Shown here: positions 16,897 through 25,952 of the stretch, piece after piece
Numbering within the stretch: the stretch's first letter is position 1
Layout: every line of letters starts with the position of its first letter
Source: Bacteroidota bacterium
GTDB taxonomy: Bacteria > Bacteroidota > Bacteroidia > Bacteroidales > VadinHA17
Assembly (NCBI GenBank): GCA_016718875.1
Contig: JADKBL010000024.1
Coordinates: forward strand, 1-64,000
Direction: 5' to 3'
Length of the DNA: 64,000 bases
The notes under the pieces: model-generated
The model's input: only the letters and a program-made list of their open reading frames with translations
The model's database searches: none
What the model was told of the DNA's origin: nothing
Made by a program: the position numbers and the translations under genes

Positions 16897-17853
16897 ATGA
16901 CAAAAACAATCGTAAGTTCAAATTACAATTTCCCTGGCCAGAGAAGTATCTACAAAGGGAAGGTCAGAGACGTTTATAATATTGAAGATAAGTATCTTCT
17001 GATGGTAGTGTCAGACCGTATTTCGGCATTTGATGTTGTTCTGCCCAAAGGTATTCCTTTCAAAGGCCAGGTACTCAATCAGATTGCCGCAAAATTCCTT
17101 GATGCCACAAGCAATATAGTTCCAAACTGGAAGATCGCTACTCCCGATCCTACTGTAACATTCGGGCATAAATGTCAACCCTTTCCGGTTGAGATGATAG
17201 TAAGGGCTTATCTTACAGGGAGTTCATGGCGTACATATAAGTCGGGGAAGCGTGAGATTTGCGGAATCAGGATTCCTGACGGTATGAAGGAACACCAGAA
17301 ATTTGATCATCCGATCATTACTCCAACTACAAAGGCAGAACAGGGCAGACATGATGAGGATATTTCGCGTGAGGAAATCATAAGCACAGGTCTTGTATCG
17401 GAGGAGGATTATAATCTTCTTGAAAAATATACAATGGAAGTATTTTTAAGAGGCTCAGAGATAGCCTCTAAGCATGGTCTGATTCTTGTTGATACCAAAT
17501 ATGAATTCGGGAAAAAGGATGGCAGGATTTATCTTATTGATGAAATAAATACTCCTGACTCTTCACGTTATTTCTATGCTGAAGGATACCAGGAAAGGTT
17601 TGACAAAGGTCTTCCACAGAAACAACTGTCGAAGGAATTTGTCAGGGAGTGGTTGATGGCTAATGGATTTCAGGGTCAGTCAGGACAGGTTGTTCCGGAA
17701 ATGGATGAGAAGTTTGTAAACGAGGTATCGGAGCGTTATATAGAACTTTATGAGAATATTACCGGTGAAAAATTTATCAGGGCCGATATTTCCAATGTTC
17801 CGGAACGTATTGAAACAAATTGCAGGAACTTTCTCAAATCATTTTCAATTTAA
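16897..17853 (+). CDS. purC: Phosphoribosylaminoimidazole-succinocarboxamide synthase
   Basis: SAICAR synthase of de novo purine synthesis, joining CAIR and aspartate with ATP. The 318-residue product has the long form common in Bacteroidota. Landmarks are YKGKVRDVYNIEDKYLLMVV near residue 20, SDRISAFDVVLPKGIPFKG, VEMIVRAYLTGSSWRTYKSG, ILVDTKYEFGKKDGRIYLID and DEINTPDSSRYF. All substrate-binding segments are there. The next gene starts 17 bases after its stop with a good ribosome-binding site. Confidence 0.96.
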   Translation: MTKTIVSSNYNFPGQRSIYKGKVRDVYNIEDKYLLMVVSDRISAFDVVLPKGIPFKGQVLNQIAAKFLDATSNIVPNWKIATPDPTVTFGHKCQPFPVEMIVRAYLTGSSWRTYKSGKREICGIRIPDGMKEHQKFDHPIITPTTKAEQGRHDEDISREEIISTGLVSEEDYNLLEKYTMEVFLRGSEIASKHGLILVDTKYEFGKKDGRIYLIDEINTPDSSRYFYAEGYQERFDKGLPQKQLSKEFVREWLMANGFQGQSGQVVPEMDEKFVNEVSERYIELYENITGEKFIRADISNVPERIETNCRNFLKSFSI

Positions 17854-17870
17854 TTAAGGAGAGTCCGCAG

Positions 17871-19835
17871 ATGAAAATCAGACAGGCAGAATTGGTTTTA
17901 CTTATACTTCTTTTTACTATTGGGTCTGTTGTTTCCGGACAGGTGGTTGTTGAAAGGTCAGGTAACAAGGTAGTAATCTCCGGAGTTGCGTACTATATCC
18001 ATCCGGTAAAGAAGGGCGAAACAGCCTATTCCATATCTAAGGCTTACGGAATTAAGGTAGAGGAACTGGTAAAGGAGAATCCACCAGCCCTGTATGGTCT
18101 GACTGAGGGACAGACTTTGAGGATTCCGGTTAATTCTGTTACTGATGCTGAATCGAAACCGGCTCCCCAGCCTGTTAAAAGGCAGCGGGATGAGGTTAAT
18201 TTTATTTATCATACTCTTAATCCTGGTGAAACAATCTATTATTTGTCAAAGCTTTACGGAGTATCTGACAATGAAATAATACAGAGCAATCCCGGAATGG
18301 ACATCAACAAGCTTTCTGTCGGAACAGAGATTGCCATCCCAAGAAGAAAGTTTATGAGCGACCGTCAGAAATTTGATATCCCCGATAAGAAATATATCTA
18401 TCACAAAGTTCAGAAGGGAGAATCACTTGGTACTATTGCACAGATTTACGGACTTTCAGTTAAGGAGTTAAGGAAGGAGAACAGGGATCTTCGATTCCCC
18501 CAGGTGGGTGATTATGTAAGGATACCTGCTGCACAGGCTCCTGTTGTTCAGGAGGTTGTTGCAGAAAAGAGTGATACAATACCAATTACTCCTGTGGAGG
18601 TTGTTAAGCCTGCAGGGAAGCCAGCCGGATATACAAAATTCACAAAGCTGACAGGTTCTCTGGATGTTGCTGTTATGCTGCCTTTCTTTTTCAAAGAGAA
18701 TGCTGACAGAATTGAGATCGACTCATCGAGGATGATTAAAGGGAAAAGAATTTATAAGGAGATAAAAAGACCTGATGACTGGATTTATCCGGGAAGTATT
18801 GACTTTGTGGAAATGTATGAAGGTATCCTTCTTGCTGCAGATACATTAAGGTCTCTCGGGCTGGATGTCAATCTTTTTACATATGACATTAAGAGCGACA
18901 CTAATGAACTGACTAATATTATAACCAGCGGAAAACTTGCGGATATGGATCTTATTATTGGACCTGTGTATTCAAATAATCTGGCCATTGTATCAGCCTA
19001 TGCAAGGGAAGCAGGTATTCCTGTTGTGTCACCGGTTCCACTTTATAATAATTCGGTACTTTCCGGAAATCCTAATCTTTTTATAGCCAATTCCTCCCTG
19101 GAGGTTGCACAGAAGGCACTTGCCAGAAAAATCAGTGAATTTGCTGATCATAATTTCGTTTTCATTCATGCCGATTCTCTTGATGCTGATGAGGATGTTA
19201 AGCGATTCAGGAGTATGATTATCACAGAGTTATCTGCATGGATGCCGTTTGAGGAGATAAAATTCAGGGAACTGTTGTTTTTCAGCCGATCGAAGTTTGA
19301 CAACGATTCAATAAACCGGCTGGGACATGCTCTTTCGAACCAGGCTGAAAATGTTGTTATCATAGCATCTGAAGATCCTCCGGTAATAAGTGAAACAATA
19401 ATGGATGTTCACGGCCTATTGAAAAAGAATAATGTAAAAGTCTTCGGATATCCGATTTTACGTGAGATTGATAACCTCGAGCCACGTTACTTCTTTGATC
19501 TTGATATGCTGCTGTACTCCACATTCTGGATCGATTATGAACAAAATGATGTTAAACAGTTCAATTCCGATTTCAGGAACAAGTTCATGACAGAACCTTC
19601 TGAAAAAAGCTTTGCATGGCAGGGTTATGATATTGCATATTATTTCCTTAGCGGACTGGCACTTAACGGGAAGGATTTCATAAAAGATCCGTCAATACAC
19701 AGACCTGATCTGCTTCATACTGATTTTGATTTTGTCAGTAAATCAAGTCAGGATGGATTTGAAAATCAGAAGCTTTACCTGATCCATTTTACAAAGGAGT
19801 TTGATGTTACTCTGGCTGAGGAAAAGAAACAATAA
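17871..19835 (+). CDS. LysM protein fused to a periplasmic-binding (receptor ligand-binding) domain
   Basis: A 654-residue secreted protein. The signal peptide ends at about SVVSGQ (residue 24). Three LysM peptidoglycan-binding repeats follow at about 41-87 (VKKGETAYSISKAYGI), 113-160 (LNPGETIYYLSKLYGV) and 176-222 (VQKGESLGTIAQIYGL). The rest (260-640) is a type-1 periplasmic-binding fold: LDVAVMLPFFF, a DLIIGPVYSNNLAIVSAYAR segment and FAWQGYDIAYYFLSGL. This architecture is frequent in Bacteroidota and may link wall binding to ligand or enzyme regulation, but no ligand is known. I start at 17871 because AAGGAG stands 11 bases upstream and the signal peptide begins there. Confidence 0.88.
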   Translation: MKIRQAELVLLILLFTIGSVVSGQVVVERSGNKVVISGVAYYIHPVKKGETAYSISKAYGIKVEELVKENPPALYGLTEGQTLRIPVNSVTDAESKPAPQPVKRQRDEVNFIYHTLNPGETIYYLSKLYGVSDNEIIQSNPGMDINKLSVGTEIAIPRRKFMSDRQKFDIPDKKYIYHKVQKGESLGTIAQIYGLSVKELRKENRDLRFPQVGDYVRIPAAQAPVVQEVVAEKSDTIPITPVEVVKPAGKPAGYTKFTKLTGSLDVAVMLPFFFKENADRIEIDSSRMIKGKRIYKEIKRPDDWIYPGSIDFVEMYEGILLAADTLRSLGLDVNLFTYDIKSDTNELTNIITSGKLADMDLIIGPVYSNNLAIVSAYAREAGIPVVSPVPLYNNSVLSGNPNLFIANSSLEVAQKALARKISEFADHNFVFIHADSLDADEDVKRFRSMIITELSAWMPFEEIKFRELLFFSRSKFDNDSINRLGHALSNQAENVVIIASEDPPVISETIMDVHGLLKKNNVKVFGYPILREIDNLEPRYFFDLDMLLYSTFWIDYEQNDVKQFNSDFRNKFMTEPSEKSFAWQGYDIAYYFLSGLALNGKDFIKDPSIHRPDLLHTDFDFVSKSSQDGFENQKLYLIHFTKEFDVTLAEEKKQ

Positions 19836-19927
19836 CATTTTAATGGTCCTTTTTCAGATACAAGTGAAAGATTTAATATCTGCAGCGGGAATAAAACCGT
19901 TCGTCTTTTTGTCTATAGAATTGAAGA

Positions 19928-20491
19928 ATGCTTAACGAATCGCAAAAAGGATCCGGAGATGACCTTCTGGTTAAGGCTGTTCTGAATGGGGACAAGGAAG
20001 CGTTCGGGGAGATAGTAAGACGTTATCGCAGAATGGTTGCCCGTACAGTAAAGGGAATGCTCGGAGATTCTGTTTATTCGGAAGATATTGGTCAGGAAGT
20101 ATTTATAAAATTGTATCATTCATTATCAGAGTTCAGGGGTGAAGCTAAGTTGTCAACCTATATTCAGAAAATTGCAATTAATCTGACGCTTAATGAGATA
20201 AAGAGAAGAAAACGATTTTTTTCAACATTTATCCATAAGGGGAATGATGAACTTTATGAAATAGATATTGCCGATGATAATAATGCTGAAAGAAATGATA
20301 CGAGGGAGCTGGTAACTAAAGCATTGATGAAACTCGATCCAAAATTCAGGGTCATTGTTACAATGAGAATGCTTCAGGGTTATTCTACAAAAGAGACTGC
20401 TGAAATACTTGATCTTCCCCTTGGAACAGTTCTTTCAAGATTATCAAGAGCACAGGAACAGTTAAGAGTAATTCTGAAAAACTATGAATAG
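19928..20491 (+). CDS. ECF-type RNA polymerase sigma factor
   Basis: A 187-residue sigma-70 family protein with only regions 2 and 4. Region 2 (residues 25-95) includes FGEIVRRYRRMVARTVKGML, SEDIGQEVFIKLYHSLSEF and the DNA-melting KLSTYIQKIAINLTLNEIKR. Region 4 (125-185) carries the helix-turn-helix GYSTKETAEILDLPLGTVLS. The stop overlaps the next gene, a small membrane protein that may be its anti-sigma factor, and a Spy-like protein follows. This suggests an envelope-stress regulon. Confidence 0.93.
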   Translation: MLNESQKGSGDDLLVKAVLNGDKEAFGEIVRRYRRMVARTVKGMLGDSVYSEDIGQEVFIKLYHSLSEFRGEAKLSTYIQKIAINLTLNEIKRRKRFFSTFIHKGNDELYEIDIADDNNAERNDTRELVTKALMKLDPKFRVIVTMRMLQGYSTKETAEILDLPLGTVLSRLSRAQEQLRVILKNYE

Positions 20492-20843
20492 TATGAAAAA
20501 TTCAGAAATCAAGCGACTCATCATCAGTTCACTGGAGAATGAACATGATGGCGAAAAAGCTTCATCAGGTATTCAGGAAGTACTTGCATGGGATTTTAGT
20601 GAAGGGTTTGAAGATAAGCTACTTGCCCAGCTCAGTAATGAGCCTACTGTAGTAAAACGCGAGTATGAGTTCAACCGTAGCCTGAGCCTTGCTTTCTACA
20701 GGGTAGCCTTTACGGCTGCTGCGGCTATCATATTGCTTATGCTTTCTATCTTCCTTAAGGAGGGGACCCTTTCATTCGATTCGCTGCTTGGAATGAGTGA
20801 TGGTTACAGTGAGAGTATTGTTTGTTTGTTAACAGGAAATTGA
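20484..20843 (+). CDS. Small membrane protein, candidate anti-sigma factor
   Basis: A 119-residue protein with a soluble N-terminal part (residues 1-70) and one membrane helix (AFTAAAAIILLMLSIFL) at about 75-92, then a short outer segment. It overlaps the ECF sigma gene by 8 bases, the usual arrangement for an anti-sigma partner. The zinc-finger HxxxCxxC motif of ZAS-type anti-sigma factors is absent, so the assignment rests on context and topology only. A second ATG 9 bases downstream is equally possible as the start. Confidence 0.6.
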   Translation: MNSMKNSEIKRLIISSLENEHDGEKASSGIQEVLAWDFSEGFEDKLLAQLSNEPTVVKREYEFNRSLSLAFYRVAFTAAAAIILLMLSIFLKEGTLSFDSLLGMSDGYSESIVCLLTGN

Positions 20844-20859
20844 TATTTATCAATATTAT

Positions 20860-21312
20860 ATGAAAACACGACCGGTCATATTGGTGATTGTTACCCTGGT
20901 AATCGGATTTCTATTGGGGATGCTGACATCTGCAGAGATTAGAAGCCACAGGTTAAAACCTGTACGGGTATTCTATTCTGAAGAAAAATTCAGGGAGGGA
21001 ATGTACCAGGCAATACAGCCAACCGATGAACAGAAAGTTATTATTGATCAGATACTTGACAAGTATTCTAAGATGAACAGCGATGCAACTTCTTCCTTCA
21101 GGAAAGAGTTTGAAGCACGAATGGAAAAGTTCAGGACTGAGCTCGATTCAAATTTAACACCTGAACAGATAACAAGACTTAAAGAGCTTGATGCCCAGCG
21201 CAAAGAGATGTTTAAATCGCGCAGGAACAGGCCAGGAGGGGATTTTCATGAAGGAAGACCATGGCATGACAGCCTTAGGGCCGATACTTCAAGGTCATCC
21301 GATATTAAATAA
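20860..21312 (+). CDS. Periplasmic Spy/CpxP-like protein
   Basis: A 150-residue protein with an N-terminal membrane helix or uncleaved signal (VILVIVTLVIGFLLGMLTSA) and a highly charged helical rest. The segment PTDEQKVIIDQILDKYSKMN, then ELDSNLTPEQITRLKELDAQ, is the LTxxQ pattern of Spy/CpxP and metal-resistance periplasmic proteins. Such proteins act as periplasmic chaperones or stress sensors. It forms a three-gene unit with the sigma factor and the candidate anti-sigma protein. Its last 18 bases overlap the end of the convergent TPR gene. Confidence 0.7.
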   Translation: MKTRPVILVIVTLVIGFLLGMLTSAEIRSHRLKPVRVFYSEEKFREGMYQAIQPTDEQKVIIDQILDKYSKMNSDATSSFRKEFEARMEKFRTELDSNLTPEQITRLKELDAQRKEMFKSRRNRPGGDFHEGRPWHDSLRADTSRSSDIK

Positions 21313-23525
21313 CAGGTAATCCAGAAGAATGGGAAGATCATCAGGATTGACTCCCAGTGAAATCAGCAGTTCCTGGTCAGAGGCAAAGATATTCATGAAC
21401 TGATCACTAGTTATCTCATCCATGGAAATACTCTGACGATAAAGATCAGCAGCTTCCCTTTTTTTCCCTTTACAGAGAGCAAGATGCCCCTTATTGATAA
21501 GATCATGAGCTGAAAGCTTACCGGCTGAAAGCCTTTCATAATACTTCTCGGAATCTTCAAACCTGCCAAGTGCAAAGTAGCAATAGGCTATAGGCCTTAA
21601 AATCTTCAGATTGTCAGGTTCCTTATATTCAACCCTGAAGTAATATTTGAGAGCCTTCTCGTAATCGTTAAGATCGAGGTAGCAATGTGCAGTCATAATG
21701 ACAGTATGAATATTTTCCGGATCCATATCTATAGCCTGCAAATAGTATTCAAGAGCCTCTTCGGTCTTTCCCAGTCTTCTGAGGCACAATCCGATCTTTT
21801 TCAGTGTCCATGATTTCCTGTCAATCATTTCAGCCCTTCTGTAATAGATAAGTGCATCCCTGTAATTGTTATTTTCCTGGTAACAGTAAGCTATTTTTTC
21901 ATAAAGAGGTGCATTGTCAGGCTTGCTGCTGATCTGCTTGAGATAAAGGCCCAGAGCATCATCATAAAAGTTTTTGCTGAAGAAGTAATCTGCCAGGCCT
22001 GCTTCAGCCTCTTCAGCATTTCCGGTCATTCTGAAGAATTCTGAATTGTAAATATCAAGCCGGCCGGAAAAGATATCTTCAAATTCTTTTTTATAAGGAG
22101 ATAGTTTAAAAAACCTGTAAATATCCTGCAGGTACTGTGTGACATTGATCCTGAAATTCCGGTAAGGGTCAATAGCAGATTCATCATCATTAAGCTGTTG
22201 TAAACCTTCCAGTTCCATCCTGAAAACCTTTAGCATCATGCTCTTTTGCGCTGAAGGCAGATGTTTCAGATTAAGCAGAAGAGAATACTTGTCGGAATTG
22301 CAGATGAACGGAGTTTTGTAAAGTGCTTCTGCAAGCTCATTGGTGCCGGGACCAAGTATCTCGTCCTTGTAAATCTCATTTACAGTTTCATGGTCGGGAT
22401 AGAACGGAACGAACCAGTTCTGGAAATCCCTGAAAAAGTCAAAATGCTTCATGTTTGCAAATGCAGACATATAAACATCAGCCCCCTCCATCTGAAGCTT
22501 TGTAAGGTCTTCCATTGTCTTAAATATCTCCTGGGAGTCGTTAAACATGGCAGACCAGTCTGGATTTTTGCCCTCAGTCAGATCCTTCGGGAGAATATTC
22601 TCAAGGTCGAGTTTCTCTTCAATCTGAGGTTTTAATTTTGCTACCTGGGGAAGTATTTCATCATGAAGCTTTCGTGCAAGCATTTCAGTCTCCCTCGATC
22701 TTATTGTCTGAAGGACAATTATCCGGCAATGCTCCCTGAAGCTTGCATTGCGACTCATCTTCTTTATCCTTTTTCCGATTTCAGGATAGAGAAGAACTCG
22801 CCCGTTAAAATAATGCAGATTCAGAATGAGGCCTGAAAGTGCCCTTTCTTTTACCTGGTCATCAGAACTTTCGTAAATGTCGAGAAGATACATAAGCTTC
22901 TCTGTCTGCCATGTTCTGAGTGAGCTGAGAGTTATTGCGGATGTGAACAGGCTTGCTTCATGCCACCTGAATTTACCGGATTTGAGTATGATTGTTATAA
23001 GACTAAGCTCGGCCTCTCCATAATAATCAGTAAGCCACAAATGGTTAAATATATTTCTGATCAGGAGCTTGTGCCTCCTGGATATTTCAGATTCAGGATC
23101 AGGATTTATTTCATTATTCAAATTGAGCAATTCATCAAGTTCTGATTTAAACATGAGGTCATCAACTGTTTCAACAATGGTTTTGCCGGTGAGCCGCAAT
23201 TCTTTTTCTGCCTGTTGCTTTACCCAGTAAGTATGCCAGCCTGAAAAATGTGACAATATGTCCTGTCTGACCCGGTCAGCTAATTTAAGTATCGACTGAA
23301 TAAGTTTGAGATATATCTTGTTTCTTTCAGGATCATTGATGCCGTCAATTGTATATGTCAGCATGTTCCTGTAAGTCATAACGATATTTTCATATTCATC
23401 CCGCAGATCCCCTGATGAAGCTGAAACAATCATATCAGAAAGAATATCAAGGCTCTGCTTGATCTTTTTTCAGATACAAGTTTCGATAGCTTCCCGTGCT
23501 GCTTAATAACTTTGGCAATTTCCAT
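21295..23525 (-). CDS. TPR-repeat protein (N-terminal frameshift)
   Basis: A large helical protein of about 743 residues after repair. The last third (about 470-700) holds at least five tetratricopeptide repeats, for example KIAYCYQENNNYRDALIYYR, KIGLCLRRLGKTEEALEYYL and AHCYLDLNDYEKALKYYF. The first two thirds are helical but match no family that I know. No signal peptide is seen, so it is probably cytoplasmic and acts as a scaffold. The open frame begins at 23433, but one lost base in the T-run 23465-23470 hides the true start at 23525 (MEIAKVIKQHGKLSKLVSEK...). The tail-to-tail overlap with the Spy-like gene is 18 bases. Function unknown. Confidence 0.8.
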
Positions 23526-23599
23526 TATGCTTCTTAAATGTATGTATGACAAAAAATCATCATCATGTACTGAATATACAAGATCAACAATCAGACCAT

Positions 23600-25884
23600 T
23601 CAGAAATTATAGCCAATGCTTAAATAACCCTTAAGGCTGTTGAAATGTGTTTCGGTGGGGGAAATACCATACATTACACCGGCTTTTACCGGTCCTATAA
23701 TTGAATTATATCCCAATCCCAGGCCAAAACCGTACAGAACCTTGAGTTCATAGGGATATTTGTTGTCTTCAATAGCTGAAATATCAGCCATTAAATTCAG
23801 GTGAAGATCTCTGATAAATTCTATATCAGTATCTGTCCTGAATATGCTCATCCTTCTTACCATGAGTTCATTAGGATTGAATCCGGTCATTGGAATTGAT
23901 CTCCAGTTATCTGATTGGATGCCGCCGAGCAGAAAGAAATTATTCTGTGATGATAAGGTGTCAGTATCGGTCAGATATAGTGTTTCAAAACCAATTGAGA
24001 ATGTTGTTTTTTTACCTTTCGAGAAGTAATGTTTTATTCCGGCCCTCAATGTATAATAACTCTCTGGTTCATAATCAGGGTCGTATGAAAGAGGTAGCTC
24101 AAGTTTATCATAATATTGTGAAGCATACCTCAGCTTTGATATCCCTCCTGAAACATTTATTACTATTCCTTTGTCGGGAAAATGTTTGTTATTGAGTGTG
24201 TTACGCGAGAAGGAAAAGCCTGAAGCCCAGTAATCGTATGCATAATTTGTTATATTCTGATTAGATATAAAATCAGGTTTCAGATTCGTTTCATAGTAGG
24301 TTCCTGAGAGTGTTATAACATTGTTCAGTCCTATATAGTTGTTGATGCTTGCATCAAATACCTGATTTCTGCTGAATGTATTTCCAGTTTCATCATTGTG
24401 TTCAAGCCATGGAAAAAGAGTATTGTCAATCAGATAATTAATGCCCAGGCCGAATTTCTGATTTCTTCCCAGGTACTGAAAGAAACCTGCTTTTGCCCTG
24501 TAGTATTTTCCCAGGTAAGAATTAAAATCAATCACTGACCGGTGGGTAGGAAAGTTCTTTGATGTAAAGCCTAAAATCAGACCAGACTGCAAAGAATTAT
24601 CATAATGTACGGATCCATAAATTATTGATCCCGGCTTTCCTTGCAATCGATTTCCAGTATCAGTGAATCATTTCGTGGAATTATCCTGTATTTCACCTTG
24701 TCAAACCATGCTTTGCCATAAAGCAGTTCAATCCTTTCTGTAAGGTAGTCCCTGTCAACAACATCTCCGGGATTAATGTCCAGAACACCGGCTATCTGAT
24801 CTTTGGAATAGGCTTTGTTGCCTTTTATTTCTATTCTGTCGAAAACATAGGTGCTTTTATTGAGAAGATATGGTAATTCTGCCTGTTTCCCGAAGGAATT
24901 AAGGGAATCAGCCAGCTTTCTGAATTTTTCCCTGAAGGGTATTGAGGCTATATATCCTGCATTCACGAGGGAATCAACATTATTAAAGTCAGCAACAGAG
25001 AACCTGTCTACATCAGGTTTCACAAGGATATTGACCATGTTTTTTTCATTGTTGAAATCCTCCAGACTTCTAAACATGGCAATCTGTTCAAGTATCCCCG
25101 GCATGGTCTGAAGTTTTTCAGCATTGTTAGTTTCAAAACCCACATATGATCCTATAAGAATATCTGCCCCCATTTCTTTTGCCTCAGTTGCTGCGAAATT
25201 CCTTATAAGACCACCATCAAGCAAAAGCAGAGTATCAAGTTCGTGGGCGGTAAAAATAGAAGGAACAGAGAAACTGGCCCTTATTGCATCAGGCAGATAT
25301 CCTTCTCTGAAAACTATTTTTTTGTAAGTTATTATGTCGGTGGCATTGCAAACAAAGGGAATAGGCAATCTCGAAAAATGATCGATGTCTGCTACTGGCC
25401 ATGAATAGTAACTTAAGGAATTCTCAATAAGCTGTCCATTATTGAGACCGGATGGAATGTTCACTTTTTTGGCATCTATGGCTAAATATACAATGCTGTT
25501 ATAGAACCTTGCTTTCTCCGGGTAAACAATCCTGTTCTCCGACATCTTGTTTGAAACCAGATCATCCCAGGTTATTGATTTTAGGAGCTTATATAAACTG
25601 TCTGCTGAGTAACCGATGGCATACATCCCGCCAATTATGCTGCCCATACTTGTTCCTGCAATATAATCAGGACGGAGTCCAGCTTCCTCCATTACTTTAA
25701 TTACACCCAGATGAGCAATCCCGTGTGCCCCGCCTCCGCTTAATACAAGTCCTATTTTTGGACGCTCAGATTGTTGCTGGGAATAGGATAATACCGGGGA
25801 TATAAATAATAGCAGACCAGGTATAAAAAAAATAAGTATTGGTCTGCGCTTAATGACAAATATTAAGAATGATTTGATTTTCAT
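23600..25884 (-). CDS. Patatin-like phospholipase fused to POTRA and BamA-type beta-barrel (frameshift)
   Basis: About 761 residues after repair. A signal peptide (to about residue 35) is followed by a patatin domain with the oxyanion loop GGGAHG, the nucleophile elbow GTSMG and the catalytic Asp in DGGLI. A POTRA-like region follows (FDRIEIKGNKAYSKDQIAG, residues 340-420), then an outer-membrane beta-barrel ending GYLSIGYNF with the terminal Phe needed for insertion. The family (RssA-BamA type) is thought to pass a lipase through its own barrel. One base is lost in the T-run 24636-24638, which splits the gene between CKE and KPGSIIYGS; two open frames result. The downstream frame alone has no signal peptide, which supports joining. 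Confidence 0.9.
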
Positions 25885-25952
25885 ATGTTAATAAACTCAC
25901 TTAAGAGCCGGAAATTGTTTATGCAAGTTAGTTAAATAAGTACCTTTATGCA

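Noticed and set aside
17820..17870. Upstream start for the LysM protein at 17820
   Set aside because: It overlaps the purC end, lacks a ribosome-binding site and would place 17 residues before a well-formed signal peptide.
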